From Haladaptatus sp. R4 (GTDB lineage: Archaea > Halobacteriota > Halobacteria > Halobacteriales > Haladaptataceae), in assembly GCF_001625445.1 (NCBI RefSeq), contig NZ_LWHG01000004.1, positions 1 to 64,000 of the forward strand: a stretch of 64,000 nucleotides of DNA. The letters are read 5' to 3'. This document shows, piece after piece, positions 57,338-64,000 of the stretch (its first letter is position 1; each line of letters begins with the position of its first letter). Both the position numbers and the translations under genes were made by a program. The notes below the pieces were generated by a model. That model made no database searches. It was given only the letters and a program-made list of their open reading frames with translations, and had not been told where the DNA came from.

Positions 57338-58611
57338 ATGGGGTTCTATCAACGCGGTTTCATGGAAGGGACGCGCGGAACGATGGGCGTCGATTGGGAG
57401 GAACGGATCGACATGAAGCGGATGCGCGAGGAGCGAAAGGAACGCGCTCTCGAACGAATGCGCGAGGCGGGATTGGGCAGCATGCTCCTCATCAACGACC
57501 CGAACGTCCGCTACGTGACGGGACTCGCCATGACCGGCGGGTCGGGTGCCGACCACTACACCCTTCTCACCGAGGACGGCGACATCGTCCACTGGGACAC
57601 CGCCGACCACGCGAGCAACCAGAAGTTCAACTGTCCGTGGATTTCGGACATCCGCTACGCCTGCCCCGGACTCGGAAACGTCCCGCGAGCGTCCGGTCGG
57701 GATTCGGCCCGAAACTGGCTGAAGGACAAGATGGCTGGACTCGTTTACGAGGCGATGGAGGAGTACGGCGTCGCCAAGGAACCGATGGGCATCGACATCG
57801 GCAACGCTCCGCTCATCTCGAAGTTCGAGGACCGTGGCGTGGACGTGCGCACCGACGACTGCGCGAAGGTGATGGAGGACGCCCGGAAGGTCAAGACGCG
57901 CGACGAAATCGAGTGCCTGCGGATGGTCGCCGCCCTCTGTGAGGCCGGGTTCCAGCGCATCACGGAAACCGCGAAACCCGGCGTCCGCGAGTCGGAAGTG
58001 TGGGGCGAAGCCAGCAGCGAACTCTGGCGTCTCGGCGCGATGGTGCAGGGTGGCTACGTCACCTCCGGGCCGAACACGTGGCCGAAACACCAAGCCAACA
58101 CCACCGACCGGATCATGCGCCCCGGCGACATCGTCTACGCCGACTTCTACAACATCGGTTTCATGGGCTATCGCTCCTGTTACTACCGGACGTTCAGCAT
58201 GGGTGAACCCACCCAAGCCCAAAAGGATGCCTACGAAATCGCCCGCGACAACCTCCACGACGTGCTCGAACGCATCGAACCCGGCGCGACGACGGACGAG
58301 ATTTGCGAGGGGTTCCCCGACATGGAGGCGAACACGCCGACTGGTACGACGCCACCGACCACTGGCAGATGACGACCAACCACTGGGCGCACGGCCTCGG
58401 CCTGCAACTGTACGAAGTGCCGCTCATCTGGCGCGGTATCTCGCCCGACCATCCCATCGAAATCGAGGAGGGCATGACGATGGCCGTCGAGACGATGGAA
58501 CCCGCCGACCGGCAGGGCGTCCGTGTGGAAGAGATGGTCGTCGTCCGCGAGAACGGCGTCGAGATACTGAGTCAGTGGCCCGTCGAGGAAATCACGCGGA
58601 TAGACTACTGA
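57338..58611 (+). CDS. M24 (pita-bread) fold protein (frameshifted)
   Basis: About 424 residues: a creatinase-like N-terminal domain, then the M24 fold. Of the usual five metal ligands, the first Asp (VYADFYNIGFMGYRS), the His (NHWAHGLGLQLYEVP) and two Glu (EIEEGMTMAVE, RVEEMVVV) are seen. The second Asp is replaced by Cys (YRSCYYRTF). The fold is therefore right but the metal site is altered, which favours a non-peptidase role as in creatinase. Break near 58335. Confidence 0.8.
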
Positions 58612-58677
58612 TCGGTTCGGCCGCGTCTGACCGGTGCGGTCGCGTACGGATTTTCTCAACGGCCCGTCATCGTTCAC

Positions 58678-59622
58678 TCAGTCCGCTCTCGAAGACTCGG
58701 CGTTCCCGGCGGTTCCCTCGTCGAAGTAGTCACGCACCGATCCGACGACCCGCGGCCACTTCACGAGCAGGAACCCACCGAGGATGGCGAGAAAACCGCC
58801 GCCGGTGGTCGGGGTGAGTCCCTCGCCAAGGACGAACCAGCCGAAGACGGCGGCGAAGGGCGGGATGACGTACTCGATGAGTCCCATCTCGATGGGGCCG
58901 AGGCGGTGGAGGAGGCGGAAGTAGATGAGGAACCCGGCGGCACCGGGAACGACGGCGAGATAGCCCACCCACGCGAGCGAGGTGGTCGTCGGCGTGGCGG
59001 CGGCGAACCCTTGGCCGGGGACGACGAACGTGGCGATATCGAGGCCAGCGCACCGACGGCGAGCACTCCACGCTTGGAGGCTGAGACCTGGGAGTCCGGC
59101 GTCGTTTTCGTCGGTGAAGACGGCACCGACGACCCACGCGACGGCGCACCGAGGACGAACCAGACGCCGATGTCGCTCAGCAGGTGTCCGCCGCTCGGGT
59201 TCGCGATGAGGACGACGCGACGAACCCGAGAACGACACCGACGACCCCTCGTGCGGAGATGGACTCGTCCGGGCGGAACACCGAGGTGACGACGGGCGTG
59301 AGGACGGGGACGAGACCCAACAGGGTCGATGCGACGGCCGCTCGTGACGTACTGCTGTCCGGCGAACAGGAGCGCGTGATGGAGGCCGATGTTGAAGAGG
59401 CCGCCGACGAGGATGGGCGTCCAGTCCCCTCGCCCCCGGGGGATGAGGGAGCGGCCGGACGCGGCGGCGACGGCGAGGAGGACGGAGCGCGGCCAAGTCG
59501 AAGCGGACGGCGGCGAGGGCGACCGGTCGAAATCCTTCGAGCGCCGCCTCCGTGGCGGGGAACGCGGTTCCCCAGATGGCGGCGAGCGCGAGATAGAGGA
59601 CGACGTCGCGGCGACTGGCCAT
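58678..59622 (-). CDS. EamA/DMT-family transporter (several frameshifts)
   Basis: About 314 residues; ten-helix drug/metabolite transporter family. The N-terminus (LYLALAAIWGTAFPATEA) is in one frame. A mid part (VASTLLGLVPVLTPVVTSVF) is in a second. The C-terminus (LAWVGYLAVVPGAAGFLIYF, IEYVIPPFAAVFGWFVLGE) is in the first again. At least four breaks. Start at 59622 (MASRRDVVLYL). Confidence 0.75.
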   Translation of the reverse strand: MASRRDVVLYLALAAIWGTAFPATEAALEGFRPVALAAVRFDLAALRPPRRRRRVRPLPHPPGARGLDAHPRRRPLQHRPPSRAPVRRTAVRHERPSHRPCWVSSPSSRPSSPRCSARTSPSPHEGSSVSFSGSSRRPHREPERRTPAERHRRLVRPRCAVAWVVGAVFTDENDAGLPGLSLQAWSARRRCAGLDIATFVVPGQGFAAATPTTTSLAWVGYLAVVPGAAGFLIYFRLLHRLGPIEMGLIEYVIPPFAAVFGWFVLGEGLTPTTGGGFLAILGGFLLVKWPRVVGSVRDYFDEGTAGNAESSRAD

Positions 59623-59712
59623 TACCTCCATCTTGCTGTCGCGGTTTAGGTGGGTTTCGATACGAAACGCGAGGACGAGAAAACACCGACCTTGAGTTAG
59701 AGGCGTCATCAC

Positions 59713-60340
59713 AGTAGCTTAGACTAAAATCGCTACGAACGACCGTCGCGGTTTTATCGTGATTTCCTGTACCGGGCCGCGTGAAGATTGCTTCCGCACT
59801 GCGAAAGACACTCCACCCCACCCAATTCCTCGCTATCCTCCTCACTTCGTCAGCGCGCGCCGTGCAGTTAGATGGGCTAACCGATTATGACCCAACAACA
59901 CGGCGCGCGAAGGCGTACGCTAGTGCGCCCGCGCGAGGGATGACCGAAGGTGTGACCAGCGGGAGCACTGTAGGGAATCGGCTGGGGAGGGTGTGGTGCG
60001 TTGCAGGTGTGTTGTTTGGGTGGAATGAAAGGGGCCGCCCGCTCGCGCTTGTTTTAGTCGCTGTGGAGGCCACTATTTTGGCCGAGCGGCGTGAGGCCAA
60101 AATATCCTGCAACAGCGGCCGCGAGCGGGCGGGGGCTTTCGACTTCCTCGTAGCTGCTGAAATCGCAACCCCACCAAACACGTCTCGTCGGAGCGAACGA
60201 GCGGGGAGGTTTTGGCTCTTCATCGTAATTACTGTGTTCACAAGAAAACCAGAACCAAACACATCTCCTCTTCACAACCGCCCTTCCCGCGACATTCTCA
60301 TCACGAACCATTACGTTCCCGCGAACGAAATTCATCCCGC
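59713..60340. other. long gene-free spacer with structured element
   Basis: About 630 bp with no supported gene. It contains the stem-loop listed separately and C-rich/GCGC strings like those at 15831-16109. No frame has haloarchaeal protein character: the open frames are basic and short. Confidence 0.6.
60027..60140. other. nested inverted repeat, candidate structured RNA or mobile-element remnant
   Basis: The outer arms CCGCCCGCTCGCG (60035-60047) and CGCGAGCGGGCGG (60120-60132) are a perfect 13-bp complement. An outer pair GAAAG/CTTTC (60027-60031, 60136-60140) adds five base pairs after a small internal loop. Inside, TATTTTGGCC (60074-60083) pairs perfectly with GGCCAAAATA (60095-60104), with an 11-nt loop. 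Such nested pairing is unlikely by chance in a spacer. Confidence 0.65.
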
Positions 60341-60932
60341 ATGAGCGAACCGGAGTACCGCGAACAGGTCGAGGCCGCGTATCCCGAACTCCAGTCATCG
60401 AGGACGACGACTGCGCGAGAAGGTCATCGAGGCGTGGGTACTGGCCCTGGACCGCGGCGGATGGAAGGACATCGAGGACATCCCGTACGCGTGGAACATC
60501 CACGAGAAGACGAACGTCGAGCACGTGCGGGGCGTAACCCGAATCGCCATGCGCTCGGCGGAGGAACAGCGCGAGTTCCACGGTGCCGACCCGGACGACG
60601 ACGCCATCATCGCGGCGTGTCTGCTCCACGACGTGGGGAAATGCTACGAGTACGTTGACTTCGCCGACGAGGACCAACTGCTCGACCCCGACCCGACGTA
60701 CGCCACCGAGGAGATTCCCCACTCCCTGTCGGGGTACGCGCTGGCTCACGAGGTCGGCTGTCCGATTTCCGTCCAGCGAGCGATTCCACATTTCCTCGGC
60801 GAGATTCCGACCCGGACGCTCGAAGCCGAACTCGTCAAGAGCGCGAACTCGGCGAGTTCGAACGCCATCACCCAGTCCGCGATGGGAATCACGCTCCAGG
60901 AGTGGGTCGAGAAGTACAGTCAGACACAGTAA
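60341..60932 (+). CDS. HD-domain phosphohydrolase-like protein (frameshifted)
   Basis: About 197 residues. An N-terminal stretch MSEPEYREQVEAAYPELQ is followed, after a break near 60410, by an HD domain with EHVRGVTRIAM and CLLHDVGKCYEY as metal motifs. It may hydrolyse phosphate esters of nucleotides; the substrate is unknown. Confidence 0.8.
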
Positions 60933-60959
60933 CTCTCGATTTTACCGCAACCCCCGATT

Positions 60960-61655
60960 TTATTTCAACCACTTACGGCCCGACGACACGATGTCAACGC
61001 CGGAACTGTAGTAACAGGTCGGCTCCCCGTCCGGTTCGGCGAAGTTGTTCGCCCGAAAAATCTCGTTCTTCCGGAATTCCACTGTCGCGGGGCGGAGCGA
61101 CCACACGTCGTGATCGACGTTCGCGTACGCAATCGTTCCACCCGGGCCGCCGACGTAGAACCGATAGCGTTCGGTGAGAAAGGCCGCCAGCGACCCCGGT
61201 TCGGCGTCGAGTCGGTCGCCGGTCGGTTCGTACTGCGCGTCGAACCGCAACGGTTGATCACCCGGATGCGCGCGCCGACTGCGGTAGCGGATCGCCCCGT
61301 CCCGTTCTACTATTTTTATGTCCGCGTTGTAGTACGGCAGCCCGAATGTCAACCGAGCGCCGAGGACGGAGAGCCATCCATCGGCATCGAGGCTGTAGAA
61401 GAAGACGGCCGGTCTGTCCTCCCCCGGCACCGTGACGTAGGTCCGGAGGTTGAGTTCGGGGAGGTCCACCCCGATGCTGTCGGGAAGCCCTCGGGGACGA
61501 ACCGCGACGTTCGTGAACGGGACGACGCTCAGCCACGCCTTCCCGTCGTACGTGTCTACCTCCAACCCTTCGGGTAGCCCTCGCTCCACGACTTCCGGTT
61601 CGACCGGCCAATTGGCGAACAGCAGTTGTCGCCATCCCATCTCGACACCAATCAT
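60960..61655 (-). CDS. DUF2071 (YqjF-like) protein
   Basis: A 231-residue cytoplasmic protein of the YqjF/DUF2071 family: MGWRQLLFANWPVEPEVVE, NLRTYVTVPGEDRPAVFFYSLD and PYYNADIKI are characteristic. No function is established. It converges with the HD gene, 27 bp apart. Confidence 0.85.
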   Translation of the reverse strand: MIGVEMGWRQLLFANWPVEPEVVERGLPEGLEVDTYDGKAWLSVVPFTNVAVRPRGLPDSIGVDLPELNLRTYVTVPGEDRPAVFFYSLDADGWLSVLGARLTFGLPYYNADIKIVERDGAIRYRSRRAHPGDQPLRFDAQYEPTGDRLDAEPGSLAAFLTERYRFYVGGPGGTIAYANVDHDVWSLRPATVEFRKNEIFRANNFAEPDGEPTCYYSSGVDIVSSGRKWLK

Positions 61656-61766
61656 CGTCCGAAACTTGTGACGGATCGCTCAAAGGGGTTCCGTCGGATG
61701 CGTCTCCGGGACGAAGTGGTCGTCTCACACGGTCGCTTCTTTGGAATCACAAATGGATTTCTCGAT

Positions 61767-61995
61767 AGCTATCCGGAGAGATTTCTATCAATCCATTCGG
61801 TCCGCGAACTCCTGTTTCCGTCCCTGCCCCTTGCTCCTGTCCCTGCCCGGCGTCCACCGATACCGGTAGATTACTCCATCGAACCGTCGTCTCTCTCTTA
61901 TCGTTTTCTGCCGCTGACTCGTCGCCATCTTGTGGATTTTCACAAAGCTATCCGGAGAGATATCTGGAGAGCTATCCGAATAGCTATCTAAATAG
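61767..61995. repeat. four copies of an AGCTATCCGRRnAG motif
   Basis: AGCTATCCGGAGAG occurs at 61767-61780 and 61946-61959. Variants AGCTATCCGAATAG (61970-61983) and AGCTATCTAAATAG (61982-61995) follow, the last two overlapping by two bases. They lie in the 434-bp spacer (61656-62089) between the DUF2071 gene and the epimerase gene. No coding frame is supported there. Confidence 0.6.
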
Positions 61996-62089
61996 ATGCT
62001 CGAATGATTTCGCCGTTGGCTCGGGATGGTCACTCTCGATGCGACAGTTCTCCAAAAACGTCAGCGACCGCGGCGAAAACAGAGACTCC

Positions 62090-63055
62090 TCAGACCGTTT
62101 CCAGCCCGTTCTCCTCGCGGAGGACGTTGATGTACGACCGGAAGCCGCTTTCCAGGTCGTAGCGCGGTTCGTAGCCCATATCCTCCTGAATCGCGGTCAT
62201 GTCGAGCATTTGGGTCCACGGGAGTTCGCCCTCGTCGGAAACGTCGAGGTCGGCGTCGGGCATGATTTCCTCGACCGTCTCGGCGGCTTCCCGAATCGTC
62301 GCCACGGTGCCGCGGACGTTGTAGACGCGCTGGCTCAGGTCCTCGTCGGGCGTGAACGCCGCGCGGCGGAACGCCTGCGCGATGTCCTCGACGTGCTGCC
62401 AGTCGATGACTTGGTCGCCGTACTCCACCGCGAACGGTTCGCCGAGCGCGGGTTTTTCGATGATGTTCGCGAGGAACGCGGAGCCACCGGTTTCGCGGTA
62501 CGGGCCGTACGCCACGGTCGGGCGGAGCGCGACGTGCGAGACGTCGTGGTCCTCGAAATAGACTTTCGCTTGGTGTTCGTTGAACTCCTTGGCCGCGCCG
62601 TACAGCGTGTCGGGGTAGACGAGGTCGTCCTCGGTCACCCACTCGGTGTCGTAGTTCGTCGGCGGCGCGAACACCGCCGCCGAGGACGCCCACGCCACGC
62701 GCTCGACCTGGTCGGAGAGCGTTCGAGCGGCCTCCATGACGTTGTTCGTCCCCAGCACGTTCACTTCGATTCCGGCCCGCGGGTTCTCGCGGGCCGTCGT
62801 CGTCAGCAGTCCCGCGAGGTGGACGATGCGGGTCGCACCCGACTCCTTCACCGCGCGAATCACGTCCGTCGAGTCGGTGATGTCGCCGCGTCGGATATCC
62901 ACGTCGTCGGCGATGCCGAGTTTCTCCAGAATGCGCGGGTCGGTCGAAAGGTCGTAGGCGACCACGTCGTGCCCCTGTTCGAGGAGTTCTTTCGCGGTGT
63001 ACGACCCGATGAAACCTGTTCCGCCAGTGACGAGCACCGTCTCGCTTTGCGCCAT
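62090..63055 (-). CDS. NAD-dependent epimerase/dehydratase
   Basis: A 321-residue extended short-chain dehydrogenase, UDP-sugar-epimerase type. Rossmann motif TGGTGFIGSYTAKEL, the active-site Ser region ASSAAVF and the YGAAK catalytic Tyr/Lys are intact. It may modify a nucleotide sugar for glycosylation; the substrate cannot be told. Confidence 0.88.
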   Translation of the reverse strand: MAQSETVLVTGGTGFIGSYTAKELLEQGHDVVAYDLSTDPRILEKLGIADDVDIRRGDITDSTDVIRAVKESGATRIVHLAGLLTTTARENPRAGIEVNVLGTNNVMEAARTLSDQVERVAWASSAAVFAPPTNYDTEWVTEDDLVYPDTLYGAAKEFNEHQAKVYFEDHDVSHVALRPTVAYGPYRETGGSAFLANIIEKPALGEPFAVEYGDQVIDWQHVEDIAQAFRRAAFTPDEDLSQRVYNVRGTVATIREAAETVEEIMPDADLDVSDEGELPWTQMLDMTAIQEDMGYEPRYDLESGFRSYINVLREENGLETV

Positions 63056-63128
63056 GTTTTTTTACTCGCTGGATGGCAGGAAAAGGTTTCCTTCCTGTTT
63101 TTTCGTGATGTGTTCGACTCGGTTGTTG

Positions 63129-64000
63129 TCACTCGTGCAGTCCGCCGGTTTCGGCGTAGAACGACGACGCCAACTGGTCGGCCATGTCCTCCTCGCGGTC
63201 GATTCGCGCGTCGATGACGAACGGCAGGTCGCTCTCCTTTCCTTCCCGAAGTGCGTCGGCCAGTTCGTCCGGCGTCGTGACTCGCGTTCCCGCGGCACCG
63301 AAGCCTTCGGCCACTTTCACGAAGTCGGTGTCGTGGAACTCGACGCCCGCGATGTCGCCGTCTTCTTTCTGCATCTGGCGAACCATGCCGAGGCTGGTGT
63401 CGTTCAGCACGACGAACGTCGGGGCGACGCCGTTCTCGACGGCGATTTCGACGCTGGTCATCGTCATCGTAAAGCCGCCGTCGCCCGCGACGCCGATGAC
63501 GTCCTTGTCCGTGGTGATGGCGGCGCTGACGGCGGCCGGGGCGGACCACCCCATCCCGCCGACGCCGCCCGACCCGAAGTACGTCCGGACGGCGGGCGTC
63601 TGGAGGTAGTTCAACAGCCAGAATCGGTTGTTGCCCGAGTCGGCCGTCACGATGGTGTCCTCGTCCACCATCGCCTCTATCTCCTTCACGGCGCGCTGGG
63701 GTTTGATGGGCGCGGTGTCGCTCTCGCACTTCTCGGTGAAAAACGACTCCCGAGCCGTTTCTGCCCGTCCGCGTGCCCAGTCGTTTTCGGCGCTCCCGGC
63801 ATCGAAAAGCGCCCGGAGGCTCTCCTTCGCGTCGCCGATGAGGCCCACGTCGGCGGGGTACACCCACCCGGCGTTTCGCGTGTCGATGTCGGCGTGGATG
63901 ATGGTCTGTTCGTCGGCCGGATGAACGACGGTGCCTGCCAGTTCGTGTCCATCGGGTTCATTCGACACCCGACGACGAGCAGGGTATCGGCCTCGCTGAC
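63129..64000 (-). CDS. thiamine-diphosphate-dependent enzyme, partial
   Basis: The C-terminal half of an acetolactate-synthase-like ThDP enzyme; the N-terminal half lies beyond the right edge. The central domain (ADVGLIGDAKESL) and the ThDP-binding motif GDGGFTMTM with a downstream Asn-Asp (VVLNDTSLGM) are present. A break near 63918 separates a segment reading VVGCRMNPMDTN to the edge. Could be acetolactate synthase, a decarboxylase or a related carboligase. It starts 73 bp upstream of the epimerase on the same strand. Confidence 0.85.
   Translation of the reverse strand, partial: QRGRYPARRRVSNEPDGHELAGTVVHPADEQTIIHADIDTRNAGWVYPADVGLIGDAKESLRALFDAGSAENDWARGRAETARESFFTEKCESDTAPIKPQRAVKEIEAMVDEDTIVTADSGNNRFWLLNYLQTPAVRTYFGSGGVGGMGWSAPAAVSAAITTDKDVIGVAGDGGFTMTMTSVEIAVENGVAPTFVVLNDTSLGMVRQMQKEDGDIAGVEFHDTDFVKVAEGFGAAGTRVTTPDELADALREGKESDLPFVIDARIDREEDMADQLASSFYAETGGLHE

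Noticed and set aside
59781-60344. 187-codon plus-strand frame in the spacer
   Set aside because: It runs through the stem-loop element and has no domain or acidic character.
61788-62033. 81-codon minus-strand frame in the repeat spacer
   Set aside because: Its N-terminal part is a translation of the AGCTATCC repeats and the rest is basic with no domain.

Overview
The window is a stretch of haloarchaeal chromosome. Proteins are strongly acidic, genes are GC-rich and closely packed with several ATGA overlaps, and many families are typical of Halobacteria: HalX response regulator, TrmB regulator, Lrp-TRASH copper regulator, DUF7344-type HTH proteins, gamma-glutamylcysteine ligase, and a Tat-exported lipoprotein as sugar-binding protein. 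Genus cannot be fixed from the sequence alone; Haladaptatus is a guess, not a demonstrated assignment. I see no rRNA, tRNA, CRISPR array or insertion sequence.

Layout. 1-993: gene-free, with a five-fold dispersed 20-bp motif and an 11/22-bp tandem repeat. 994-5789: a membrane/zinc-finger protein, a REC-GAF-histidine kinase, a ThuA-like protein, a flavin reductase and a DUF4112 protein. 5808-15830: an alpha-glucan locus with TrmB regulator, GH13 amylase, GH15 glucoamylase and a full MalKEFG-type ABC importer; imported oligosaccharides would be hydrolysed inside the cell. 16110-30585: mixed chromosomal genes including uracil-DNA glycosylase, EF-1A, YihY, a zinc alcohol dehydrogenase, gshA, an SLC13/TrkA-C transporter and a His-rich zinc exporter. 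30719-33762: a solitary N6-adenine methylase and an HTH/membrane pair. 33883-37967: copper ATPase CopA, a lipoprotein and an SPW protein. 38081-42616: thioesterase and a nrdR-nrdA-nrdB operon whose small subunit has class Ic (Phe instead of Tyr) features, preceded by two NrdR-box-like motifs. 42779-49892: a Rieske fusion protein, a Lrp-TRASH regulator divergent from copZ, then hemE, an ABC permease and hemG-hemH. 50116-64000: small regulators, UspA, SprT, HalX regulator, hydrolases, GNAT, tandem EthD, an M24-fold protein, EamA, HD protein, DUF2071, an epimerase and a thiamine-diphosphate enzyme running off the end.

A dominant property is that about two dozen conserved genes carry one or more single-base frameshifts, including EF-1A, nrdR and malK. 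The reading continues intact in the next frame each time, so these are most simply assembly or read errors, not gene decay. Coordinates below give the full gene across such breaks.

The observations I rate highest are the class Ic ribonucleotide reductase with its paired operator-like boxes, the bacterial-type late heme genes in an archaeon, the perfect 14-bp palindrome between the copper regulator and copZ, the short palindromic insertion inside copA, and unexplained repeats (20-bp motif, 60027-60140 stem-loop, 61767-61995 cluster).
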